DNA from: Glandiceps talaboti | Lineage: Eukaryota; Hemichordata; Enteropneusta; Spengelidae | DNA length: 64,000 nt | Reading direction: 5' to 3' | Assembly: GCF_964340395.1 (NCBI RefSeq) | Contig: NC_135554.1 | Span: forward strand, 25,073,092-25,137,091 | Part shown: positions 53,349 through 64,000 of the stretch, piece after piece | Numbering within the stretch: position 1 is the first letter of the stretch | How the letters are laid out: every line of letters begins with the position of its first letter | Made by a program: the position numbers and the translations under genes | The notes under the pieces: generated by a model | Databases searched by the model: none | Seen by the model: the letters and a program-made list of their open reading frames with translations, nothing else | What the model was told of the DNA's origin: nothing

Positions 53349-53414
53349 GTGTGACGTCAAAGTATAGTAATATGAAATGTATGGATTTCATATTACTATA
53401 CTTTGACGTCACAC
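53349..53414. repeat. Perfect 30-bp inverted repeat with 6-base loop
   Basis: Arms 53349-53378 and 53385-53414 are exactly complementary, with loop GTATGG. Each arm contains TGACGTCA, itself a palindrome and a CREB/ATF-type site. A transcript would form a long perfect stem. Confidence 0.9.
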
Positions 53415-53454
53415 CCTGGGAATATGAGGGTCTATGTATATAATAATAAAAGAA

Positions 53455-53710
53455 ATTCACCATCTTGCTCTAAAGAGAATCAACAATCCTTTATCTTCTC
53501 ATATACATGTAATATGAGTATTTGGCGGCCATATTGGATTCTAAAATGGCTTAAATTTTGATATCACTTTGTCCTCCCTTTCAAAAATTGTGTACCCTGT
53601 GACCCCTTGGGTTTTCTTGATTTTAACTAAAACGGATTTTCTTGAACATACTAACAGTAAATGGTTACGATTTCAAAGGAGGGTTAATATTGAACAGCTG
53701 AACTTCTAAC
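53455..53710 (+). repeat. Dispersed GGCCATATTGG-type repeat, copy 3
   Basis: AGAGAATCAACAATCCTTTA, GGCGGCCATATTGGATTCTA and TTTTGATATCACTTTG match copies 1 and 2 in the same order. Confidence 0.65.
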
Positions 53711-53775
53711 AGGAAAAAAGTTGTTTTGTTGGAGTAAAAAGTATGTATGTATGTATATGTGTGACAGTGTGTGTA

Positions 53776-53842
53776 TGTAATAAATGCCGTCCGGGTAAAT
53801 ACACGCCGACGTAGGAGGCGTGTATTGCCAGGATGGCATTTA
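53776..53842. repeat. Imperfect hairpin, arms about 28 bases
   Basis: ATAAATGCCGTCC and AATACACGCC at the left face GGCGTGTATT and GGATGGCATTTAT at the right, around GACGTAGGA. Confidence 0.75.
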
Positions 53843-54162
53843 TGTTGTACCCCGGCTAATAATTCAATGGTGTCATATTCTTTCCAGGAAAAACTTCATA
53901 CACCCATTGTTTATGTTTTGATTTTCGACAAGACACCCTGACGCCAACGTGACTTCCAATCGAAGCTGACACGTGTCAACAAACTGGATACTTCCCTGGA
54001 TGCCATTAATTGGATCTCATACACAGCAAATACACTCCCGCCACCGACATTTGATAAATTTGCTACTCTGCTGATACACCGGTCTTCACGCTTTTCCCTG
54101 ATTGGTCAATAGCCCTCATTTGTAACTGTCAGTCGAAATTTGACGCCCAGCCGGAGTACAAG

Positions 54163-54206
54163 TATGTATGTATGTATGTATGTATGTATGTATGTATGTA
54201 TGTATA
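54163..54206. repeat. (GTAT)n microsatellite
   Basis: About 10 units. Confidence 0.9.
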
Positions 54207-55580
54207 TGTAACCGGTTTCTCCTCCAATCTCAATAAACACGAGCAATATAATCTTACAGGTTGAATAAATTAATTGCAATAGTACAATAAATAAATTAAT
54301 CGTCGAATAAATTAATTGCAATGCGACAACAGTATCACAATGAATTGAGACTACGAGGGTGAAGGGTCTATGTCAGACTATGATGGAAGAAAGAGAAGAG
54401 ACTATCTTTTATACTAGTTAATACATAAATGAGTGTGATGATCTCCCAGAAGATAAGAGATAAAGCAAAGTATTAATGTAACAGATCTCTTAGCAACTAT
54501 AAGATTATGGGTGTTTTACATTGTAATTTGGACAATGTATTTTTATTTAGTCAATATAATAAGAGAGGGAATTACAGAGAAAATTAGCCAGGGAAGGGAG
54601 AAAAAAGTTTTATATCACCACAAAAATCAAAGAGACAATTGATCAATATCACATACAAAATAAGTTTTATTTCACCACAAAAAAATAATCGATCAAATAA
54701 TCAATCAATTACATACTCGCTGCGCAATGTGTTCAAACCAATCATTCTTTCAACTTGGTCATCGAGACCTGACGTGCGCCACCAATATTGGATCGATGGA
54801 TAGGCAGAATGTTTAAAAGATCACACAACTCTTCTGTGGATTTAATGCTAAGGTCAGAATTTACAGCATGGGGGGGGGGGGGGTTCCTAGGGAGAAATTA
54901 TTTTGGTGAAAAAATGTTTCGCAGCCCCCTTCCCCACCACCACCACTTCGTTTTCTCAAAAAATGTCATGCCCCCCCCCCCCCTGAGATGAGCCCAAGAA
55001 TGTTGGTAGCCCTCCTCCTTCCCGGCTACACATATTTTTAATGTGTACACCCCCCGCTCCACTTCAGAGATGTACAGTATGGTACATTACATTAAGTTCG
55101 CAGTGGAAATCAACTTCAGCGCCAATTCATAACAATGAGAGATTTCTTTACAAATATATGTGGAAAAAGGTCTCACATTGGGCTGTACTTGGAGATAGGG
55201 TTTTATCATTCAATCTTGATTTGGGGCAGAAATAGCATCCCAATGATAGCTAGTGGGGAGGGTGTGAGAGGGTGGCCCCTCCCACAGTAAGATAAGGACA
55301 TGTAGGAGGCCATTTAATGGCATAACATTTCAAACCATACAACATACACATCGAAATGCCACAGAGTACTTGAAACTCCGAATATACTCGAGTCAATACA
55401 TTATTATACAACTGTATGGCTATATTACCTACACTTTAACTTACCGATTCAGAGATATTTTGACAAACACACATTTGCTTGGCTATTGACTGCCTCATAA
55501 TTAAATATATGGTAGGTACAATTTTTCTAACTACAAGGTAAACGACTGCTGCTGAGGTTCGAATGTTCAAAAAGGTCTCC

Positions 55581-55650
<70 letters not shown>
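55581..55650. repeat. (GA)n microsatellite
   Basis: About 34 uninterrupted units. Confidence 0.95.
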
Positions 55651-55651
<1 letters not shown>

Positions 55652-56083
55652 CATGCACAAATACATTCACATGGCTGTCACCCAACTCATCACTGAATAT
55701 AGGTTTTAGATAGGTATTTTTAAATGTACTCGGTAAACGACCCCCTGAGGTTCAATTTGGTTCAAATCATGAGCAAAATATCCCCCCCCCCTTCAGACCA
55801 TCAGAATGTTCATGACCGTCAGAATTTTCAATTTTTTGAAGCCTTAATTTTTTTCATGGCCCTCAATTTCTCCTCAGCCTCCCCTGCCGTAAATTTTGAC
55901 CCCAGCCTAATCAAAGAGTAAGTGAGAACAAATCTATAAGGCCTAAAGGGACACAAATTGAGTTAATAAGTATTGGGCTTATTATTTTATGTATATTTGA
56001 AAGGTATTGGTCACTCTAAAGATTTTGACGCTTCGGACGCGTCCCATGTGTACAGTTTAGCGTCGTTTGTGCCAAAAACATAA

Positions 56084-56340
56084 AACACTAGTGTTCAGAT
56101 CTAGAATACATGTGTTCTATTCTTGTTCTGAACACTTACTTTGTGTTCAAAAACTGTTACAGTGTTCTGATGCGTCAACAGTGTTCTAGTTTATAAGATT
56201 TTGAACATATGTTATGCGTTCAAAAATAAAAACACTGTGTGAACACATGCATTCTAGTATTTATACTGAACACATATACTGCGTTCAAAATTTGTTACAA
56301 TTAGGTGTTCTAACATGTGTTCAGGAACTGAACACATTAC
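56084..56340. repeat. Degenerate tandem repeat rich in GTGTTC / GAACAC
   Basis: Roughly three units of about 60-85 bases share (C/T)TGAACA, then GTTCAAAA, then a GTGTTC block. About ten GTGTTC or GAACAC hexamers fall within 260 bases. The array runs directly into the MITE fragment at 56341. Confidence 0.6.
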
Positions 56341-56543
56341 TTTAGTGACTTGCATAGTATTCTACTTGCATCTGTTTACTAAAGCATATTTAACCATCTT
56401 TTACGATAGACCAAACTCAAACTGGGCATGATCCGATGACGTAATACGCAATCAACTGTTCTAACACTACCAGAAGGCGGTTGTAATGTAGAAGACATGT
56501 ATCGACTTCAACATTGAAAGGTAAAGTTAGCTTGTGTCACTGT
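56341..56543. repeat. Fragment of the 14016-14375 MITE family
   Basis: TAGTATTCTACTTGCA, GATCCGATGACGTAAT, TCAACTGTTCTAAC and GTTAGCTTGTGTCACT correspond in order to blocks of the 14016-14375 element. Confidence 0.6.
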
Positions 56544-59500
56544 TATTGAATAACAAAGCTGACTCATTTACTATATACTATAAAATATGACGTTTGAGAT
56601 ATAACACAGCGTGTCTCTTATCCATTCCTGTCCAACCCTCTCGGACTTAAATAAGAAGAAGAAGTTGGTTTGGGAAATATTGACTCTCAACCCTAAAGTA
56701 TGTGCTATTTCAGAAAATAACATTTATCTCTTAAACTCAACACTGTGCCAGCTGTAGGGTTTGCAGCAGGATGCACTCAATTAGGTTGTTAATCTGGAAT
56801 ATCATAGAAAAATGTTTTACATATTAAGCAATAAGCTTACCCATTGCAAAGCAAAACTTTTTATAATCTTTATAAATTTCTCACGCAATACTAGTTTTAT
56901 TGTATTTAAAATGGAAGAATAAGTTATTTTTATGCGGATGTACGGTACACAGAAGATAGTGGCATCTGGACATAAGTGGTACTGTAATACTTGTTAATAT
57001 TGGATAATATGCTATAGCAACGGTCGGTTCTATTGCTCGCCACTTGATATTTTCCCCGGCACTGTCATTATATTTAGTCACGCCTTTCCTAAGCCTATCA
57101 AAGAGTCTACAACTGACGCTAAAATCAATACACTAGACCCGACGGTGTTAATTTTGCGCATAATCCCAGAACTACATCAAGTAATGAAAGATTGAAACCA
57201 GAAGTACATAAGCAAGTAATGAAAAATGTAAACATTTTCCGATAAAAGAAGACGAAACAGTCCAATATGTCACGTTTTCTCCGTTTCAGACTCATTGAAA
57301 ACCCTATAATATACTGATCTATATGGCCAGAGAAATCCATAAAGGGACACATTAACTATCGACCTCGAACATAAATAAAGTATTCTATTGTTTGGTTCAC
57401 AGTTTGACTCTGTAATCGTCATCAATGCTGGCAACAGCTGCATGGGTGCACGGACCTACATATAGATAGCCATGCGTCATCTTTTTACAGTATATACATG
57501 TCGTATGTTAGTTTGAGTAGTTCTTTCTTAACTCTTTTGACTGGTGGAAAAGGTTATGACGAAAACATATATCAGAAATAATGAATCAAAGACATAATAA
57601 AGAAGGAATTATGACCATGTTGATTTATTCCATTTTGATGGGGGGGGGGGGTATATACCTGCCTATAGCAGCAACACGTACAGGTGTTGCTTGATATCAA
57701 ATGTTCGGTCCCTTCTGTTATTAAAAATCCGATAATCCTTCACACAGACTTCCGCATCATCTGAATCAAACTAGATAATAACACGTACGCTATTTACGGA
57801 AATGTTTATTGATGAAAGTATTTGGGTACCAGTTTAATCTCATAGATTAGGAAATTCAAACTTCCATTCACGTATTTTCGAAACGGATCACTTATCATGA
57901 CATTTGACTCTACCCACTCTGTATTAATTTTCGCATTCTCGTACTCTATGTAAATATATATATCGTCTGCTATCATTTCGCGCCTATTTTAGTCCTTAAA
58001 AATGTCGTCTGTCTTTTTCAAAATGACCCGAATCTTTTTTCAAATACATTATTAAAGAATAACGGTTTCATCTAACAATACATACGTGTTGCCATAGTTT
58101 CTATACTCATTACTTTTACTGTTTTCTTCTTTCACTATTGGGCGAGAGATAATTTTGTTCCATTCCTGTCGATAATATTATATAAGTGAAGACGTTGACA
58201 ATATATAGACCCACTACGCGCCCAAGATGAATTTATTAAGTGTGGCTACATGTTACGTAGGGGCGCTCTGAGTATGATGACTAAAGTGAAGACTTCATCA
58301 CATAGTGGATGTATGCAATTTGTGTGAGGACAGAGTGCTATATGTAATGTCACTCATGCCAATCGCATGGAGCAACGACATGCACAATATTCCACAGATT
58401 ATTGGCATCAGGTTAACTGTGGTAGCACGTTCTACAAAGAACTTGTATTTTGCTTCCTCAATAATCATAATTTGTATTTCCAAACAGTAAAACAAACAAG
58501 GTATTGAAAACCAATTGATAATAACATTACTGGTTTATTTTAAAAGGGAATTATCCATCCAATTGTCAGCCACATGTTACTCTCAAACTCCGAAAATATC
58601 AATTGCATTTACCTCGTTTGATGTCATATGCAAATTACAGAATATAAATTAGCCTGCCTCTGTAACGAAAAAATATTTCCGTCCATAAGTGAAACAAGTG
58701 TATAAAAGTTGTTAATGGTCATTGAATTCAAAATGCGGTTTCCATGATAATATACATATATACACAAACACAAACTGGTACAGAGAATATTACTCGGACA
58801 ATGTACAATGAAAGAAATTACTTCTGTTATTGAGTATAAAATTATGAAAGAAATGAAACATCTGTGTCCATGGCAGCAAACAAGTATTCTAATGAGGCTA
58901 GGGCCAGGAATACTGTGATGTGTTGTATATTTATTTCTTAGTACTCATGTAGTGGTTGACCGCAACAGGTGTGACTCTAAGCCCTAAATGACAATACGTC
59001 AATGGATAAGCCGATCAGTCCAGGATATATGGTTGTAACAGATGCACGTCAACCCTCTGTGGAAAAAGAAAAGAGAGTTGTTCTTTTATCCATATATCAT
59101 GGCAAATGAGCAAACCATGTACAAAAAGTTGTCATAACCTAATAATTGTTAACTAACTCAGACAACACCCATAGCTATGTTTTTCCGTTTCTCGATTTCT
59201 TTGCAAACTGAATAAAATGGCTACTAATTCGTGAATTGTAATAATTTTATAGTAAAAATAATAAAAATAATAAAGTTAGGGAGGTTTAAATGCTTATTAT
59301 AATAAATACTTTGTCAGCTCACAATACTGTCCGTTTGACTAATTCCTATGAATTTATTCCTTTACCCAACTTCATTTTCCCCCGTTTTGTTCAGATCTAT
59401 CAGTATTCTGGAAAACTATCGAAATAAAATCATAGATCATGTAAAACGACATTTATACTGACTCAGAGTGATACGATTAGCGACACTGCTTGATATAGGA

Positions 59501-59799
59501 GAACTTCGAAAAAAAACAACTCACAAACCTCCAGAAGTATCTTAAATTATTGAACAATGTTGCTTTCAGCTGTGTGTGACTTTTTGGTGGAAACAGAACA
59601 TATAAAATGCACACATCACTTAGCATTCTAGTTTATTAAAAGAGCATCCTAAATGGCCTGAAATGAAGACTTACAATGGTTATCTGACAGCTGTCATAAC
59701 TTCGTCACAAAGTGGCACCATATGTGGCAATTGTATGAAGTGACATCAATCAAAGGATTGCCTACATAAGGTGCTTTGCTAATTATACATTTATAACAG

Positions 59800-59871
59800 A
59801 TGCTGGACAATCTGACGTCCAACTCTCAGTCAAACTGTTGGGCGAAGAGCGGGAGACAGGAGGACAGCAAA
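59800..59871 (+). other. Probable 5' UTR exon of the downstream secreted gene
   Basis: The sequence ends GACAGCAAA at a GTGAGT donor (59872). The next acceptor is AACAG at 60122-60126, nine bases before the ATG at 60135. A TTATAA element at 59791-59796 could serve as a TATA box. The 5' limit is a guess. Confidence 0.4.
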
Positions 59872-60134
59872 GTGAGTAGAATGGTTTTCACTTCTAGCTT
59901 TACTCATATTTGTATTTAAAATGATTTTGACAGAAAACAATCACTTCAACTGCTTTGTTCTTTTTGAGTAATGATTGAGATAAAATGCCACTAGAATGAG
60001 GACGTTTCCATCTTAAGACAATCATTGATACGACAAAACAAATCGATTTAGTTACCACATTTCGGGAATTGTAAAACCTATCATTTCTAAATTTTTACTT
60101 TTATTTAACTGAAACTTTTCCAACAGATCTAAAG

Positions 60135-63100
60135 ATGAAGTGCGTTGTATTAATTGCCGTTATTGCATCAGTACAGCTCGTTCAGGTAAGTGCTGTTTAA
60201 TTTTTTTCTAAGCGATATTGTTTTTAAGACTTTGGCAATTACAGTAGGTATTTTACCAAGCTATTGTAAAATGGATAACTAGTTAATGTAAATAATATTG
60301 CGATTCAAAATTCTCACATTATATTCATTATTTACTGCCAAAGATTAGCAAACAAAGGGCATGTCTTAATTAAAATATTCAGTACTTTTTAATTGTAAAA
60401 ATAATGATACCAAGGTAATTGCATTTTTAAATCAAGTTCATGATTTCGCAAGATTGATCAACCACAACTATGATTTCTAATCTTTCAATTCATCACACTG
60501 GGTATGATTGCGATGTATTAGTGCTACTATGTTACATAATTATGAAGCGTGTGAGTAAAGATGTAATTGTTTTAACGTTTGAAGCTGGGAAGAAACCAAC
60601 ATATAGTATGGCTGTTTTCTCTATGGAGATAAGCCAACAGCATTTACAGTCAATTTCAAAATATCAAAATATCGTGCAGCTTGTCTGTTTTGTACAACCG
60701 CGCAAAACCCAATAAGAAACTGGATATGCTACACTTTAAGATAGCAGGATTGAATGAGTTGTACAGATTCTTGCTATATTTTGTCTTAGTAAATGAACTA
60801 TACATGCCAACATACAGACATCAAATGAACAGCGCAAGGGACATTTTACGCACCCTTCATTGGGTGTTTGATACTAAGAAAAACATTGGCGCCCGAATGT
60901 CTGCATGGAGTTGCAATACATTTGAATTGTTTATTTCATTTATGATAAATGAAATGTAGCAACAAATGCAATCTTGCTATTGAAGTGTAGCATATGCAGT
61001 TTCTTGTGGGTTTCTGAGTGGTTGTATCTAAAAAGAAAAGCTGTACGGTATTTTGAAATTGACTTTATGTTTGAAGTTTTTTTTCCAAAACCATATACCA
61101 TTGGGCTGTGACGCAAACATTTCACCCTAATATATGATTTATCAATAATGTGAACTTTGAATTAAAATTACAACATTTACAACATTTGAAGTTGCCACCC
61201 TTTTTCTTGGTAAATAAACACTCCATGCGATTAAGAATTAATTCGGAATTAAAGCTAAGTTCAGGTGGACAGATAATCTAGAAATAATGTGTTCTATTAT
61301 CATGATAATGAGGATTGGGTATTCATTTTGGATTTTTAAATTATAAAACAATTTATACTATGGTTTCCTACTTGAAAAATCAATATGAAATGATCTTCAC
61401 TGCTTTAATGACCGATTCCTAAGTTGGCCACCCTTTAGGCAGGGAGACCCGTGAATCTATTTAGATCCTTAGGGTGAAAGGGAAACGCTTTAAAAATGAG
61501 TTAGCTTCTCACCACCGCCTCGAGGAAAGAAAGTACACAATGTCATCAGGATTAATTCACGGTATCTACCAGTTGGCATGTTAGCTCAGCTGGTTACAAC
61601 ACTCTAACTAATGTTTAGGGGACATGGGTACAATGCACGGTATCTACCAGTTGGCACGTTAGCTCAGCTGGTTAGAGAACCCTGACTAGTGTTTAGGGGA
61701 CGTGGACTCGTGTCACTTTTATGTGTTTATTATTATATATATATATAAGATTTACAGTTTGTACAATCAAGTAGATTCAGGTTGATTATTAGGTAATGGG
61801 AGTCAGAAAAATAGCATAATGCTAGTCGGGTCTGACCCCATAGACATTTATAACAAATGTGTCTGTGTTTGTAACTCAATACATTGTAAAAAGCTAAAAA
61901 ATACACATGTAAAAAGTTTGTTATTGTACGTACAATATTAAACTTTTACATGTATATCAATGTGTTACAATTGATTGAGTTACAAATAAGGACTTGTCAT
62001 GTGTTGTTTCACATCGAATTTTCAAGTAGGAAGTCATGATAAAATTGTTTTGATAGATTAGAAAATCCACCATACATATCCCAATCCTTATCCATACGGC
62101 CGCTTTAACAAAAACTTTTGTTTAATCTTTTACAACAATTCTAGTTACATTTTGTCAGCTTTTCAAAATTCACGCCAAGTTTGGATAAATGTAAGACTTG
62201 CAGATGAAATTTATCTCGGGCGGGCGGGGGATTCAAACTCTCTTCTTATACCATAAGTTATAATAGATTAGAACACTCAAACTCACAATACACCTTTTAC
62301 TCTCTCCTCGCACATTTTTTGTAGATTGGTACTAGTGTGTTCTGCTGAGCATTATAATTTTTATTTTTAAAAAACACTAAATAAATCAAGTAGCATTAAC
62401 AACTTGATAGTTTCATTGGATACATATACCAATGTCTTGAACTTTGTACAATGATGGTTTAGATTAGTTCAATGTAAGTTCGGTTCAAGTAAGAGTGTCA
62501 CATTTATATTCACGTTTTATATCGTACCGAGTTCTTCAGTTCACGATTGTTGACAGTAATTTCATCGATCGTTTCACTGTGAAAATGAGCTAAGAACAAC
62601 TGTTTGTGTTATAATTAGGTGCATATAACGGACAATACCTAAGGTTACGTTACTGTAGGTGAATTTTAAATTTCTCTTGCCCTGCAATGTTCAATTCTGA
62701 CATTTGTCAACTCGCCACCCATCAAAGCAGTTGTCGAATTTATCACAGATTGTTCATCTAATACATTCCTAATTATCTATTCACAGAGCATTCCCTTTTC
62801 CTACCCAATGGATAAATGTGGGGTGGAAACATTTGGTAAGATAACATTTTTTTAATCTGTCATAGAACGATATTCCTGGGTAACTTCTGGTTAATTTGTC
62901 GCAATAGTTATAGTATTTCAAAAAAACATAAACAAGATTGATCTTGTTTCAATCACAGGAAAACTTTCAATACAATGAACCTATAGTATCTCCGTATAGT
63001 ACTGCTTGGTATCACAGCTCACCTTACGATCAGCATTAGGTGTAAATCAGTCAGACACATCTATAAGATCAAACTGTAACTTATATTTAAACTCATCAGA

Positions 63101-63504
63101 AATGGTACATAACTTTGAGGGCCTAAAACGCACTATATATCATCTTTCATAAACATGGAAAATTCCCAAGCTTCAGAAGCTTACAATTCATCTCAGGCGT
63201 ACTGTACTGCCAACTTTGCATAACTATTGACACGCTATTTAGTCATATTAAGTATACTAACATAGTGTCTGTATTCTATTATTCATTTGGTCACATGTAC
63301 ATTGACTATGCATCTATCGTGACTACAGAATATCAAGACAGCATTTTTATCTTTATTTTTCAATACCAGGGAATGCCTGTGGAAATGATGCAGCTATTCA
63401 GGGAACATGTCGAGGTGGAGGATGTATTGGTATGGAAAGGGTAGCCGGGTCTCCAGCTCTATGCGGCGGCGGAAACGGTTGTGTTTGCTGTAGTATTAAA
63501 AACA
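60135..63504 (+). CDS. Secreted small Cys-rich protein, defensin-like spacing, 3' end outside or unseen
   Basis: Coding exons 60135-60185, 62787-62835 and 63370-63504 have phases 0, 1 and 1 and GT-AG borders. Exon 1 encodes MKCVVLIAVIASVQLVQ, a signal peptide. Exon 2 gives SIPFSYPMDKCGVETF. Exon 3 contains NACGNDAAIQGTCRGGGC, then LCGGGNGCVCCSIKN. The cysteine spacing from NAC is C-x8-C-x4-C-x12-C-x5-C-x1-CC, and it ends at a strong GTAAGT donor, so at least one more exon is expected. About 78 residues are seen. The closing CC after spaced cysteines recalls beta and big defensins and other disulfide-rich secreted peptides, but the extra cysteines and glycines do not match a family I can name. 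A host-defence role is possible, not shown. Confidence 0.65.
60640..61050. mobile_element. Long-hairpin MITE, copy 4 of 4, in intron 1 of the secreted gene
   Basis: The left arm (ACAACCGCGCAAAACCCAAT, CTACACTTTAAGATAGCAGG) is matched inversely at the right (TGCTATTGAAGTGTAGCATA, GGTTTCTGAGTGGTTGTATC). The interior CATTGGCGCCCGAATGTCTG resembles copy 3. Confidence 0.7.
61558..61713 (+). repeat. Tandem pair of tRNA-like units (78-bp period)
   Basis: Two copies start CACGGTATCTACCAGTTGGC and contain TTAGCTCAGCTGGTTA, a good tRNA A box. An anticodon-arm-like CCCTGACTAGTGTTTAGGG follows, and then a degenerate B-box region (GGGTACAATGC in copy 1). Acceptor-stem pairing is poor, so this is a tRNA pseudogene or SINE head, not a functional tRNA. 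Confidence 0.55.
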
Positions 63505-64000
63505 GTAAGTATACAGCCACGTCAAGTAGAGATATGGTTTGGATTAGTGTACGTGTGCTTACCTTGGATTTTACAGTGGAAGCGCGGAGATTGACCTGAC
63601 CTGACCTGACCTGACCTAATCCAAGATGGGAACGAAATTTGACAGGTTACGTTCATAAAATTCATGTAATATTCAAAGCCCCAACACTTCGCTCAAGAAT
63701 AGTCTACCTTTAAAGGATTGGGATGCGAGCATTGTTTCGGCTATCCTAAGCAAGTATCATTCACTCATACCATCTCAATTCTCCCATTTCTACACCTCGC
63801 ACTCTTCATAAAAGTCTCTCTTCCCTCGCCCCCATTCTTACTCAAATCATGAGAGAAGATCTGCGTGTATGGGTTGCCCCCCCCCCCCTCCCCCCTGAGT
63901 TCAACCAGATGCGGAGATATTGTTAGGGAGCTTTCAGTAATTACGAGGGGGTGGGGTGGGCCGGGAAGATTTAGGTTATGTATGTCTGAGCTGAAAAATG
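63505..64000. other. Window end, intron or 3' flank of the secreted gene
   Basis: It contains a (TGACC)n pentanucleotide run (63594-63617) and a poly-C run (63877-63888). No further exon of the secreted gene is evident. Confidence 0.6.

Noticed and set aside
61558-61713. Functional tRNA genes
   Set aside because: The A box is good, but the B box and acceptor stem are degenerate in both copies.

Overview
The window reads as AT-rich nuclear DNA of an invertebrate animal. Genes are split by long introns with GT-AG borders, and simple repeats, minisatellites, SINEs and short inverted-repeat DNA elements are abundant. The best preserved gene is very close to vertebrate ABCD3/PMP70, so a slowly evolving animal, perhaps an invertebrate deuterostome, is likely; the species cannot be named from the sequence.

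Layout. (1) 1339-18037, + strand: a complete 19-exon ABCD3 gene (665 residues), a peroxisomal half-size ABC transporter. Its introns hold a foldback element, a 23-bp minisatellite, a SINE, two TTAA-flanked MITEs and four 106-bp tandem units that look like cryptic exons. (2) About 18.3-28.1 kb: no gene recognised; a higher-order CAGA array and several dispersed repeats. (3) 28158-31710 (- strand) and 33636-37415 (+ strand): two paralogous thioredoxin-fold genes arranged head to head. Each has five exons joined in phase 0 and a TATA box. In both, the catalytic WCxxC is replaced by an Arg/Asn-rich loop while the cis-proline is kept. The minus-strand copy has gained a cysteine cluster in a different loop. 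(4) 45134-46787, - strand: a signal-peptide gene for a small Cys-rich secreted peptide, probably incomplete at its 3' end. (5) 59.8 kb to beyond 63504, + strand: a second secreted Cys-rich protein gene with spacing reminiscent of defensins, open at its 3' end. The rest is repeat-rich intergenic DNA.

Most notable result. The divergent pair of thioredoxin-like genes without the redox motif shares fold, exon structure and probably origin, and differs in cysteine content. It lies in the same 35 kb as two small secreted Cys-rich genes. A functional link between these genes is inference only.

All gene models were built by hand from splice signals, reading-frame continuity and remembered family sequences. 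No database search or transcript evidence was available.
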